Shown: piece by piece, positions 23,064 to 33,813 of the stretch
How the letters are laid out: every line of letters starts with the position of its first letter
Position numbering within the stretch: position 1 is the stretch's first letter
Source: Phytophthora colocasiae
Taxonomy: Eukaryota > Oomycota > Peronosporomycetes > Peronosporales > Peronosporaceae
Reading direction: 5' to 3'
DNA: 64,000 nt
Assembly (NCBI GenBank): GCA_018806915.1
Contig: JAGKQI010000064.1
Location: 124,001 to 188,000, forward strand
Position numbers and translations under genes: made by a program
The notes under the pieces: model-generated
Database searches by the model: none
What the model saw: the letters and a program-made list of their open reading frames with translations, nothing else
What the model was told of the DNA's origin: nothing

Positions 23064-25105
23064 ATGAGCCTGCGCGACCTCGCCCCCATTAGCACGAAGC
23101 GCGCACGCGAGAGCGCCGCGCGCTCGTTCAAGAAATTCTTAGCGGACGAAGGTGTCACCTGGGAATACCTCGCCGTTTGCATGACACGCGAGAATGCCCC
23201 GCTGGTGCTGGAAGCGGTGATGGACAAGTTTGGCATGTTCCTGGCCTTCAAGGAGGGGCGCAAGGGTCAGCTTTTGGCCAGGCACTCTGTCATGCAGTAC
23301 TACCGACAGGCAAAGAACTGGGTGGTGGACCAGTTCCCCCACGTTCGCCAAGCTACGGACAAGGTGCTGCTTAAGAAGGGCCAAGTACTGGAGCGCTACT
23401 GTATGAAAAGAGAGTCCGGGACCTTCGTCAACAAGGCCCCAGCATGCACCAAGAAGTCGCTCAAGATGATGGTTCAGCACCTGTATTCTACCGCTCTTAC
23501 GGCTGCTGACTACCAAGATGCTGCCCTGTTATGCTTGCTGTGGTTTCTGTTTGGACGGGCGTCCGACCTCACTCTCCTGCGCAAGGTGAATCTCTCAGTC
23601 GGTTCCGGGAATATTTTCTTCGTCCGCTTCATCCGCATCAAGACTTCAGAAGAGCAAGGGCTCTCGCTCTTTCCCGACGAGGATTTCACTACGTGCCCGC
23701 TACTTGCCATCGCTCTTGCCCTCGCGACACAGTCTGCACCAACAGCTTCGCTCTTAAACCAGCTTCCTGTGCAGCACGGGAATTTGCAAGCCACATTGAC
23801 CCCGACTGCACCTCTTATCGACTTGATCGACCACCCTGAAGACGTGACGCCACTTCAAAAATCCGAAGACACTGAAGAAGACCGGAACCTTGGTGACGAC
23901 GCACCCGGGATTCACAGCTATGTCAACCGAGTCTTGGGGAGAGTCGCGCGGCAGGCTGGTGTGACGGAACGATTAACGTCGCACTCCTTTCGTCGTGGAG
24001 GAGCTCAACACGCCAACGGGGCCGGAATGTGCGTGCAATGGATCTTCGACAGAGGCGCGTGGAACATGACGGCGACGAGTAAGGCCTTCGCTTATGTCTT
24101 CAACACCCCCGCAGAAGACCACAAGATTGCTCGCGTCTTGAGCAATCGAGACCCCAACGCAAACGTCCCGCTGTTGTCGCTTGATGCCTTCGACTCGGAC
24201 ACGCAGCAGAAGGTTATCTCCGTTGCATCTGCTTTATTCGTCGCTTCGTCTGGACTTGACACACCGCAGTACAATGTCAACGCGCGAGTTATCAATACTC
24301 TCATGGCGTACCTACTCCGCCACTACCCAGCGTTGAAGTCTCTTTCGGCTCATGGTCCTGCGATCCAGCGGTTGGAGGCTTGTGCTATCGAGAAAGGTTT
24401 TTCCGTCAACGACTTGCTGGCTTGGTCATCCCACCTGACCTACACAGACACCCCCGAGAAAGAAAACCCCTCAACTCCACAAGAAACCTCGACGGACATT
24501 ACCAAGCACCCCGTATTTCTTCATCAAAGCGCTTTGATTGAGCAGTTAATCCAAGTCAACAAAAAACTGGATGCGCGGCTGACTGTAATGGAAGACAAGA
24601 TCGGCAACAAGCACCCGCGAATGTCTACAAAAGCAGAAGAGAATGAAGACCCCAGCGACAAAAAATCTCCTGTCAAGCGACGTCGTACCTCTCCAGCTAT
24701 GAGCTTGAAAGACGCTTGGTTCGCATGGTACACGCAAGAACCGCGGATGTGGAGCTCGACAGACTCCGAAACCAAGCATGCACGCTCGACAGCCAAGCTG
24801 GTCGTTGCGTTTCTGAAGCTCTTCCTCCCCGATGGCTTTGTCCTCGACGAAACATCCCTCGCTACCGCGATGACGTCCTTGAAACAGGTGCTCGTGCCGA
24901 GAAAGCAATGTTGATGTTCCTCCAACGACAGGGCATCACGGCTCGCGGATCCCAAAACGTCTTGAAGTTTATGCGGAAGCTCCACAAGTCTGGCATCCTG
25001 AACGAACACATTTCCAACTACCAACAGCGTCAGTCTCAAGGCCTCATCGTTGACCCTGCTCCTTCACACACAAACGACACCATCGGGTTAGTGACCACAC
25101 AGTAA
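23064..25105 (+). pseudogene. Crypton-type tyrosine recombinase (Crypton-3), right-arm copy with one frameshift
   Basis: The gene starts MSLRDLAPIS at 23064, shortly after a CCTCCGACC cluster. The frame is also open back to 22992. It runs without an intron to about 24857. A one-base deletion in a CCC/CCCC run (ACATCCCTCG) then shifts the frame, which continues to the stop at 25105. Catalytic residues are Arg165 (LFGRASDL), His307 and Arg310 (TSHSFRRGG), and probable Tyr344 (AFAYVF). Downstream are a coiled coil and a GCR1-like domain. Unlike Crypton-2 there is no intron at the equivalent position. The chromodomain gene follows 113 bp downstream in the same orientation. Confidence 0.85.
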
Positions 25106-25218
25106 TTAAATATACCCACCCGTGCTTTACGGCCACTCATTCTCAGGTGGTGCGCGTTCGTCTGTCAGTTTTCGAGTTCGCCATTCTTCGTTCTGCACTC
25201 AACCTTCACACGCGCCCG

Positions 25219-25729
25219 ATGCCTATCCAGAAACCGACCAAGAACGGCATCAGCTCCACTAAGGAGTTCAAGACCCTGTGCATCGCTGTGGCCAAGTCAT
25301 GCAAGATCCGAGTTAGTGATGAAGCCATACGACACCTTCGACTCACCATGAACGCGACGGTTGCCTCCACGAGTCTTCTCCCTGAAGCGATCGAAGTGGT
25401 CTTCACGGCGCTGGCTGAGCGAAAGAAGCGCCGCGCTACACTTGAAGACATCCGCGAGTGGCTTGCTCCTCCGGCGGTTGACGACGAAGAGGAGGGACGA
25501 AGACCTCGACGGGGAGAAGCTCCACTACGTCCGCAAGATCTTGAACTGGAAGCGCATCAACGGAAAGACGTACTACCTCGTCGACTGGGAAGCGACTTGG
25601 GAGCCACGCAAGCATCTCAGCCGCACCGTCGTCGCAGCCTTCGAGAAGGAACGCCGCCTGCTTGTACGCAAGAAGTTCTTCGAGGACGAGGCTGTGGAGG
25701 ACAACTCGCTCAACATGATAGAAGGATAA
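25219..25729 (+). pseudogene. Histone-fold-like plus chromodomain protein, right-arm copy (frameshifted)
   Basis: This is the inverted copy of 19740-20252. It starts MPIQKPTKNG at 25219 and loses the frame at about 25490, where the run GAGGGAGGGGTCG of the other arm reads GAGGAGGGACG here. The chromodomain part continues in a second frame to the stop at 25727-25729. The loss sits in a G run and may be a consensus error. Confidence 0.7.
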
Positions 25730-26408
25730 GACGACCAAGATCAAGTGAGGTGCAAACAGCGTTTATTACGAACTTAGATAGGGTGAGAAGGCAGAGGTAG
25801 ACTCAGACAACAATGTTAACCGCCGACGACAGAACACAAAGCTTAACCTCCTTTCGGAACAGCAATGTTAACCTCCGTTTATCAAAGCACACAGAGTTTA
25901 ACTCCAGAGAGCTCCCCAGCACACACACACATGCATACAAACACACATACAGTACACACTCACTACCGGCTTGTGCCCGACTGCGGAAAAATCGCGAATG
26001 GCAGAAATCGCGATTTGTCGGGCGCTCAAAGCCATTCACTTTTGGAGGCCACATGTCAGCGTATTTACGCTGTTGCCGTAAAAACTGGCTTTTGACAACA
26101 CTGCTCTTTTTAGTGGACCCCGACTTTGGCTTTCCGGCCTCACTTCTCAATTTCCATGTTGCAGAGCACAGGGCTCTGCTGCATAAAAATCAGGCGTTTT
26201 TGTTTTTGTCTTTTTCTCTGCCCACAGGCCGTTTCAGAGCCTGTGAGCGCGCCTATAAACGTGTTGTTTCAACCATCTTAGCTGGGTCAAATCTGCACAT
26301 GATCTCATTTTACCCTAACCGCATCTACCTTGATGCTCCACTTAAGTTCGGCTATGCCCCACCTCTACGGTCGGAGATCGTCGGAGGTCGGAGATTTTTT
26401 GCTATGGT

Positions 26409-27331
26409 TACGGTAGGTTGACACGTACTCTGCACCGTAGTTATGTACATGTACAGTACTCGTGTCGCGTGATCACAAATCATTCGTGATAAAGAAGGCA
26501 TGCTCATCGTGATGTGTTAGGTTCACGAGAGTGACTACAGTACAGTATATGTATGTATTGACACAAGAGGAAATTACTTGTATGTGGGTAAGATTTGCCG
26601 CTTTTTTGCAGCTCAAATGAGGAGGGTGAATGCCACTTTGCTAAGCTTTGTAAGCCAGACGAAACGATGCCGGGGGGTTTAAGACGACTTAAACCCCTCT
26701 ACCCACCAAGGTTACCTCTACTAGTACCTTGTTAGGGTGACTTAGGGTCCTGTCCCCCCTTCCATCTTTTTGTTGGTTAGGGTGGGGCAACAGACATCTC
26801 GCCGGCAACGTGAATTTTAGGATTTAAAAGGTCCATGACATCCGGCCTCCAATATTCTCTGCCTTAGGTTCATTGTGCTCTGACAGCATTGCTCTATATG
26901 ACGCAGATTTTTACGACCACTCCATTTACTGTATGTATGTGCATGTACAGCGCAATTGTCCGACGTGGCAACTACATACATGTACTATAAAATTGGTATG
27001 CACGAGAACCGTACACTGCTGGATTGCCATAAAGCATTACAGAACATGTATTATCGTTTTGCTCCCTTGGTGATCTCGATAAGTGCCTTGCACAATATTA
27101 CACTCACTAATGTACCCCCTGTGAAAAGTTTTCAAAGGGGGCAACATTCACGGAGATCATTTGTAGCGTCTTGCGGGAAGCAGAGCGCTTAAGTCTGGAG
27201 TCCAGATGTCCTTGAGCCAGTTCTTCAAGATAACTTTCGGGCTTTGCCTTGCTTTTGAGCTTTGAATTGTGCCATACGTACATGTAAACACTCTGGTCCT
27301 GGGATTCACGTGTGCTTGAGCTGTGTCGGTC
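26409..27331. other. Intergenic region upstream of the effector
   Basis: No gene is recognised. The region is AT-rich with ACATGTAC-type short palindromes (for example near 26440 and 26940). Its last few hundred bases should contain the effector promoter. Confidence 0.5.
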
Positions 27332-27347
27332 TCAGTTGTCAATTTCC
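27332..27347 (+). promoter_or_regulatory. Oomycete Inr-like core promoter element
   Basis: TCAGTTGTCAATTTCC lies 24 nt upstream of the effector ATG. It fits the oomycete initiator consensus (TCATTYYNCAWTTT) at 12 of 14 positions and would place transcription start just before the short 5' UTR. Confidence 0.5.
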
Positions 27348-27370
27348 TCCTATCGACTGAGGCGTCCGCC

Positions 27371-28276
27371 ATGGCATTCAAGTCAAGTTTGTTCACCAAA
27401 GTGCTGGTGCTCGTAGCACTTCTGGCATGTATCAGCGTGACCACAGCAGTTTCAACGTCCAAGACGGTCAACGCGCAGCCTCTCGAGCTCAACGATGTCG
27501 CAGCAACCCAGTTCTTGCGGACTAACGAGAGAAAGCTCGCTGTGCCTGTTGCAGGTATGGAAAAGGTTGCAACCAGCAACAAGTCCTGGCTCTCCAGAAT
27601 CGCTTCGAAGATCAAATCGCTCTTCGGAGGCAAGAAATCCCCGACCGACATGTTTGTTAAGATGGGTCTCGCCAACGAGGGAGCTCTAGTGTTCTACGGC
27701 TCCAAGTTCACCAAGTGGACTGACTACGTCCGTAAGAACGCCAAGGGGGACGCTGACCTGGCCATTTTCTCTACTTTGGCCACCCACTACACTGACGACG
27801 CTCTGGCCAAGATGTTGTATTCCGCCAAGAAAATGGAGAGCACGAAAGAGCTCGCCACCAAGTTGGAGGTCATGCAGACGACCAACTGGGCCTTTCAGCA
27901 CTTGTCCCCTAACAAGGTCTTAAAGACTCTGGAACTCGACCAGGCCGGTTCAAAACTGTTCACGAACCCGCAGTTCTCCAGATGGGCTAAGTACGTCACG
28001 AAAACCACCACTAGTGGTGACCCGGAGACAGCTATGTTCAAAGCACTGGCAAAAAATTTCGACGAGGTTGATCTCGCCAAGATGATCGGGTCGGCAGCCA
28101 AGACTGACGATGTTGTCACGGGCTTGCGCACGTCGATGTTCCAGACCTGGAAGAACCTGGGAAGAACTCCCGATGACATGAACGCCGTGATGAAGTTGAG
28201 TGCCACTTCGGATGATGCGACCAAGGGCATTTTGAAAGACTATGTTAAGTTCTACGGCAAGGTCAAGGTGGAGTAG
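27371..28276 (+). CDS. Secreted RxLR-like effector with WY-type repeats
   Basis: The 301-aa protein starts MAFKSSLF at 27371; the upstream in-frame start at 27323 would bury the signal peptide. Residues 1-26 form a typical signal peptide (VLVLVALLACISVTTA). At 47-50 there is QFLR in place of RxLR, followed by TNERKL, which resembles the dEER side of the motif. From about residue 90 there are helical repeats in LWY/WY style: PTDMFVKMGL, FTKWTDYV, TNWAFQHLSPNKVLKTLEL, FSRWAKYV, and FQTWKNLGRTPDDMNAVMKL. Such proteins are secreted and often act inside plant cells to suppress immunity. The target here is unknown. An Inr-like element precedes the gene, and the nearest LTR element begins 472 bp downstream. 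Confidence 0.8.
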   Translation: MAFKSSLFTKVLVLVALLACISVTTAVSTSKTVNAQPLELNDVAATQFLRTNERKLAVPVAGMEKVATSNKSWLSRIASKIKSLFGGKKSPTDMFVKMGLANEGALVFYGSKFTKWTDYVRKNAKGDADLAIFSTLATHYTDDALAKMLYSAKKMESTKELATKLEVMQTTNWAFQHLSPNKVLKTLELDQAGSKLFTNPQFSRWAKYVTKTTTSGDPETAMFKALAKNFDEVDLAKMIGSAAKTDDVVTGLRTSMFQTWKNLGRTPDDMNAVMKLSATSDDATKGILKDYVKFYGKVKVE

Positions 28277-28747
28277 ACAGATACTTAATAGTACTCTCGA
28301 CGATATTTTTTCGTTGTCGACGCATCCTAACGCTGGCTAGATCGTTTAATTGACTGCAATACATCTTCATTTGTTTTACATGTAGTTAGTCTGAACGATG
28401 CAAGGAATTGTGGAAAGTAGAGCTATGGTACCCGGAACAAAACTATGACAACTGTTACAGTCTTTTTGTTCACTCAAAACTGAGTCACCAGGTCTTGCCT
28501 AACAGATTACCACGCTACTCTTGTGTTGTTATAAAGTCATGAGTATACACAAGAGGTACAGGTAAAAGTTGATTAACTTTAGCTGGACTACGTTTTGCAG
28601 GCCTATGATATAACTTCAATTTCCTTTGCAGGCCTATGATACTACCAATGTCTCACGTCTAGCTTCGTGGACGATGTCGTGGGAGGTTAGGAAGAAGTTC
28701 AAATTCAAACCCGAAGCGCCTAAGCACTCTGTTAAGCGCTTCACCAT
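28277..28747. other. 3' flank of the effector gene
   Basis: No gene is seen. A short direct repeat TTTGCAGGCCTATGATA occurs at about 28593 and 28625. The stretch ends at CCAT, the 4-bp target duplication of the LTR element. Confidence 0.5.
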
Positions 28748-29451
28748 AGTAAGCAGAGTGGTTTTTCGCTAGACTTGCAGAGGGACGGATGATCAAGATG
28801 ATGATAGCGGTGACCAGATACAGATGACGAAGACGAGCGACGAGGATGAAGATAAGACGACACCCGTGGGTTGGAACAAGGGTCGGGTATGCGACCCATA
28901 TCTAGGCCTGTGACCGTTGACGGAAGATCGCATAGAGACGCTGGAGGTTTCGCGTGAAGAACGACGGAGAAGGCCAGTAGCTTCGCATGCAGCGGAAGTA
29001 GCAGTAATTAGTGGTTCAGTTGAAGATTAGCCGTGTAGCCGCGAGGACGCACGGTCAAGAGTTGTTACGCCGATTTGGTGTAGCGACAGCGGTTAAAAGA
29101 AGCCAACAAAGACTCTAGTACTAGCAGCAAAGGGAAGGTGGTGTACACTGGGTGTGACTGGAAACGGGTATCAGCAGCCCCGTAGGATTCGAGCGCTCGC
29201 GGTATTTGAAGCCCGCCGAGGTATCAGCAGCCCTCTGGAGCGTTAGAATTAGGCAAAGATCCCGGTGGAAGCCCACTACTGTAGCCAGACCGTAGATTTC
29301 GTACCTGGAGCCATTCATTTGTCGATATTAGTGCGTGTTAACAGGGCAAAGGGCACGTATCTAAGTGGACACCGTCCTCTGATCAAGGGCAGGACCATCG
29401 GTGGCGCGGTCGTGACAGAACCGAGCTGTTAGTAAAGGACATTTGCTTACT
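28748..29451 (+). repeat. 5' LTR of element A
   Basis: This 704-bp LTR has an 8-bp terminal inverted repeat AGTAAGCA...TGCTTACT instead of the usual TG...CA. It is nearly identical to 40982-41685; I noticed one difference (ACGTATCTAAG versus ACGTAGCTAAG). Confidence 0.9.
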
Positions 29452-29466
29452 TGGTGGTCATACAGG
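29452..29466 (+). promoter_or_regulatory. Primer-binding site of element A
   Basis: TGGTGGTCATACAGG directly follows the 5' LTR and begins TGG, as expected for pairing with a tRNA CCA end. The same 15 bases follow the 5' LTR of element B at 43798-43812. The tRNA is not identified. Confidence 0.7.
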
Positions 29467-29774
29467 GGCCTTCCAACACGGTTGGTTCCTACGAGCATTG
29501 AGATCCTTCACGAGGCAAGGCCCTGAGGCTCGAACCTTAGCTGCAGGGAGTGTGAAGAGGGACGGTGTAAGGCGGTGGTAAGAGAGAGAGGCGGTGGTGG
29601 TAGGAGAGAGAAGCAGTGTGAGGAAGAGGAGCGGTGTAAGGCGGTGGCAAGAAGGAGAGGTGGAGTGAGGCAGACGAACGGATAAGGCGGTGACGGAAGT
29701 AGAAAGAACAACGAGGAACGGTGGCAGTAGAAGCGAAAGTATTGAAGCGGAAGTTTGTGAACGACAGATCTGCG

Positions 29775-30801
29775 GGCTCTCCTCAAGGAGAGCTCCGGTT
29801 TTTGCTATTGTCAACTTTCATTGTGAAATTTGACAGACAAATGAAGTTTATATTAGAGACAAATTATGAACCGTGTTTTTTTATTAACTGCATTAACCCA
29901 CTCATGATCTGAGCTGTCGACGCCTTCTTAGGGAAATACCAGCATCTCCATATGTACTCGTCGATGTATCCGTTCAACTCGGATTTTTTCATACCGCGCA
30001 TGTTCTTGATATGGCGCTTGATATGAATTTCCCACAGGCCTTCTATAGTGTTTGTGTGCGTACCATCTTCTGGGTTGACGTAGTTTTCGGTGTGGTTGAC
30101 ATATTTGTGGTTGTAACTCATGTCTGCTAGCTTGGGGTTGTTTGCTAGAGTACGTAGCCTGGTGCCCTGTTTTGTTTTCCTTTCAGTCACGTAGGTCGCG
30201 AACATATCGGAGCCAAGTGTTTGTTAGCATACTAATACAACTTCTTTACCGTTTTCATGCTTTTTACTCTTGCTACATCTCCACGTCGGCTTCTTAGCCG
30301 ACGTTTTGACGCGCATGAGCTGCCTGCATCCTGGGCAGTACATCTCCCGCTCCAGGACGCCTGCTTCTTGCCACCACCTCACAGCCCCCATCTCATCCGC
30401 TGTCAATGCAACGACGGCATTGAGATCGTATTGTTCGGTAGGGAGGGGGGCATAGTGATGGCTCAGGTGGCTGGACATGGGGGAGGGAGGGGAGGCGCGC
30501 TGATGCTTGGGGGACTGGTCACTGGAAATCGTAAAATGACTCGAGGAGGGGGAGTGGGTGGTTGGCAGTGGTTGGTGTGAGAGAAATGAAACCGGAACTA
30601 TACTTTTAAAGCATACAAACAGCAAGTGTAATAACAATCACTTTTTAGTTCCTGAGGCTTAAAACCGGAGCGATACTTGTGATTTTACCGAACAAACTAA
30701 TGTACATCATATGCTGGTCGAGAGTACGAAACGCTTTGTCTGTCAAATTTCACAATGAAAGTTGACAATAGCAAAAACCGGAGCTCTCCTTGAGGAGAGC
30801 C
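29775..30801 (-). mobile_element. Merlin/ISXO2-like DNA transposon remnant
   Basis: The element is bounded by 67-bp terminal inverted repeats (29775-29841 and 30735-30801, beginning GGCTCTCCTCAAGG) and an 8-bp target duplication GATCTGCG (29767-29774 and 30802-30809). The 8-bp duplication and the transposase type agree with the Merlin superfamily. It lies in the leader of element A and is therefore younger than that element. Confidence 0.9.
29864..30637 (-). pseudogene. Merlin/ISXO2-like transposase, internally deleted
   Basis: Two pieces remain. The N-terminal piece (30637-30224) ends in a zinc-ribbon-like sequence (YCPGCRQLMRVKTS...WRCSKSKKH) typical before an ISXO2-type catalytic core. 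The C-terminal piece (30205-29864) contains GTHTNTIEGLWEIHIKRHIK and YIDEYIWR, the conserved end of DDE_Tnp_IS1595/ISXO2 transposases with the catalytic Glu in TIEGLW. The middle, with the two catalytic Asp residues, is missing, and a stop separates the pieces. This copy cannot encode an active transposase. Confidence 0.8.
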
Positions 30802-30824
30802 GATCTGCGCAGTTAAATTTGATA

Positions 30825-32549
30825 ATGGTGGGTACTCGGTCATCTTCAGATCGTAGTGGAACCCCAACAGCACGGACGCCGAGAAGACGGGTAGTAGCAG
30901 CCCCAAGGCGTGTACGGCAGCCCCGAGCACAAAATGCAAGCGATACCGATAGCGACGATCAAAGTCAGGCAGCAGCAAACGGAGGTACATTAAGAGGCCG
31001 GCAGAATCAACAGCACGCTCCACAACCGCAGCCAGTCCAAGATAACCAACCCGCACCAGCACAAGACAACCACCCAGTAGCAGCAGCGGTACCAGCAGCG
31101 GCAGTAGCAGCAGCACCTGTACCGAACAACCAACCGCACGATGATCTGGAATCCATGGACTGGTGGGACCAACTGACGGCAGGACAGCAGAGAGCGATGA
31201 TGCGACGATTCGTGATACAGCCACCAGTTCCAGCACTTGCTCCTGCACCAGCCGTACAGCCAGTCGTAGTGAATACTCCAGCAGTGGTTCCGCGGACCAA
31301 GATGAAGCTTCTGAACCTCGAAGACTTTCATGGCACGGCAGCTGAGTCCGTTGAGGCGTGGTTAGCCACGATTCCTCAGGAAGTTGAACGTCAGGCTGGC
31401 TTGGGAGGTGACACTTGGACGGCAGAAGAGCTATACTACGGGGTGACAGCACACCTAAAGGATGCAGCGGGCAAGTGGTTAATCACCTTGTCAGAGACGA
31501 TGAGAAACGAAGACAAAACACTCAGCTACCTGGTGAGGAAACTACGGAAGAAATATGGACGGCGGGACAATATGTTCAAAATCCAGCAGAAACTGGCCTC
31601 TAGGAAACAACAACCCGGGGAACGGCTGAGCGACTATGCGGCAGTGTTGATGGACATCGGGTTTGGAAAGCAAGTTTCTGCAGAAACGTATGTGGAAGCT
31701 TTTATTAGTGGAATTAACAATCCGACAGCAGCCACCTAAGTACGTGCATACGAACCGCAAACACTCGAAGACGCTGTGCAGTTCGCCGAAGACAAGTGTG
31801 GTGAATATGGCGAAGGCTATCGCGTGACAGACTGGAGGCAAGCGAAACGGAGGCATCGGGACGACAGGACGCTTGGAGGAGAGGACGACGAGCAACCACC
31901 CGCATCCAAGAGGAAGACGTCAGCGACGACAGCGCTGGAGCAGCTGAATTGGAAGCAGTTGGGCTTGGGCGTAGGAGGAGACTCTCCACCTCGGTATGAT
32001 AATGCCGGCAATACGATCAACCAGTTGGAAGCTACCGCGAAGCGCGATCCATTATCTATCGCTGCTTTACAAGCACTGATTTTGGCGGCAGGAACAGCGA
32101 AAGACGAACCCGCGCCACAGAAACCAACTGGAAAGCAGAAGGCGCATGTGTTGGAGGTCAAACCAGAAGCTCCGAGTGGAAACCAGCAGCACGAACAGCA
32201 GCACCATAATCCCCAGTGGCAGAATCGTGGAAGTGGTGGAAGATTTGGTGGCGGGCGTGGTTATGGACAAGGTGGAAGAGGATACGGTCGTGGTGGACTC
32301 GCTCGATATGGTCCTGCAGACAACCGACCGTCAATTCTGGAACAGAAGGCAGCTTCGAGGTGCAGCTATTGTAATGAGGTGGGCCACTGGTGGCGTGAAT
32401 GTCCAGCGAGAATTGCAGTCTTTGGAGATGCTGATGCCGCACAACAACCTCAGCGAACGATAACAAAGCCAGCGACCACGCAGCAGACTAAGGACAATAC
32501 AGCTACGGTAACGGCAGAACAGTCACAGGGAAATGGTCAGCGACAGTAG
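30825..32549 (+). pseudogene. Gag-like protein of element A, interrupted by one stop codon
   Basis: The frame starts MVGTRSSSD just after the Merlin insertion. A Gln/Ala/Pro-rich N-terminal part is followed by a retrotransposon Gag domain (FHGTAAESVEAWLATIPQ, AAGKWLITL, GERLSDYAAVLMDIGF). A single in-frame TAA at 31737-31739 interrupts it. Beyond the stop the same frame continues (YEPQTLEDAVQFAEDK) to an RGG-rich stretch and a CCHC zinc knuckle (CSYCNEVGHWWREC, about 32360-32401), ending at 32549. Gag packages RNA into virus-like particles. Confidence 0.75.
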
Positions 32550-33542
32550 AGGTGGGGGCTCTACTGTTCGCACGGAATGAATTCTCCGAGGAAGAAGAAG
32601 CCAAGCAGGGACCAGCCGAAGCGGCAGGCAGAACTACACGAGCAGCGAAAAGACGAGTGCAAACAAATGCCCGGTGGGTACGCTTGACGCGAGTGATGGA
32701 GGTTCCTGAGACGGCATGTGGTCACTCCAAGGGGAAGAGTGCCGACCAAGACCATGGGACGAGTGATCTGAACAAGGGGAAGAGTGGGGTATTGGATGGT
32801 ACGGCTGATGGTGAAGTGGAAGAAGTGCTAGAAGAAAAACCTGCGGCTGCGGACGAATGTGGAACGGTGGGTAGCGGAACGGAAGAGAAGCCGGAAGTGA
32901 CGGGTGCAACGCAGTGTTTGGTCTCAATGGATATGGGAGTGGAGAAGCCGACCGTGCCAAGAGGAGTTGTTAGCCAAGTGGGAAAGCCGAGCGGTGGACG
33001 AACAACGGCATCGAAACGGCGGCAACGGCGAGCAGAAGAAGAAGTAGCAGCTGTCCGTGGAATCCTGAAGGCTGAATTGAAGGCCGAACACAAGGAGAGA
33101 GCGAAAGTTCTACGAGTAGTTGTTCGCCAGCTGATCAGTGAGCTCCGAGAGGTCGAAGATGTACACCGGCAGGGCAGACGACGAAGAGAAGCACAGATTG
33201 CTGCCGCAGCTGTAAGAAAATGCGAAGCTTCAACTACGTTGAGGAAAGTAAGAACCGCTGGCCCACAAAATAAGGGGGAACCAAACTCATCAGAAATTCA
33301 ACCACAACGGAGGGAGCAGAGTATTTCTGAGGAAGACTGGCTGGAAGAAGTGAAACGGTATGAAAAGGCAGCACCGAAGGAACTAGTGGAAGACGGTTCA
33401 TTGGCAGACATCCGCGCAGCTCGAAGAAGAGCCTTAAAGGCAGCAAAGAGGTTCCGATGGATGAAACGGGTGCGACGCCTGCAACAGCAAAAGCAAAAGC
33501 TGGATCCAGCGAGAGTGCGAGACGGGAAAGCTACCCAGGGCC

Positions 33543-33785
33543 TGTCACGCTCTTGGGCGGTTGAGACTCGACTTAGTCAGAAAGCGTGTAAACTTGTATT
33601 GACTTGTTGTAGAGAATGAAAAATCGAGAATGAAAAACTACCGAGTGTTCATCGGCGAGTGCCGGCATGCGCTGAAGGCGCGTTGAAGTTCAGCTTGCAC
33701 TTGAAGTTGCCCTTGTCGTTGGCAGATCGCCATTCCTATCGTGGTGCACGGCTGTAGCTGAGGTGTAGGTGGTGCTAGCATTACA
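33543..33785 (-). repeat. 3' LTR of nested chromovirus
   Basis: 243 bp, the same length as 38812-39054 and apparently identical. In element direction it starts TGTAATGCTAG and ends GCGTGACA. Confidence 0.92.
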
Positions 33786-33813
33786 GTCTCCCCCCAGAAA
33801 AGCGCGTACGGGT

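Larger units (their letters stand above)
19059..26408. repeat. Giant palindrome 2 (3.62-kb arms, 105-bp spacer)
   Basis: The left arm 19059-22682 is the near-identical reverse complement of the right arm 22788-26408. The spacer is 22683-22787. Each arm holds a Crypton recombinase gene and a histone-fold/chromodomain gene. Coding differences are one-base indels in C/G runs (pairs near 22270/23195, 21360/24108 and 20610/24857) and a run-length change near 19975/25490. Each arm is broken in at least one place where the other is intact. The motif CTCCGACC and its reverse complement cluster at both ends of each arm. Confidence 0.95.

Noticed and set aside
29161..29260. tRNA-like GGATTCGAGC stretch inside the LTR of element A
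   Set aside because: It shows no T-stem or acceptor pairing, and the sequence is simply part of the duplicated LTR.
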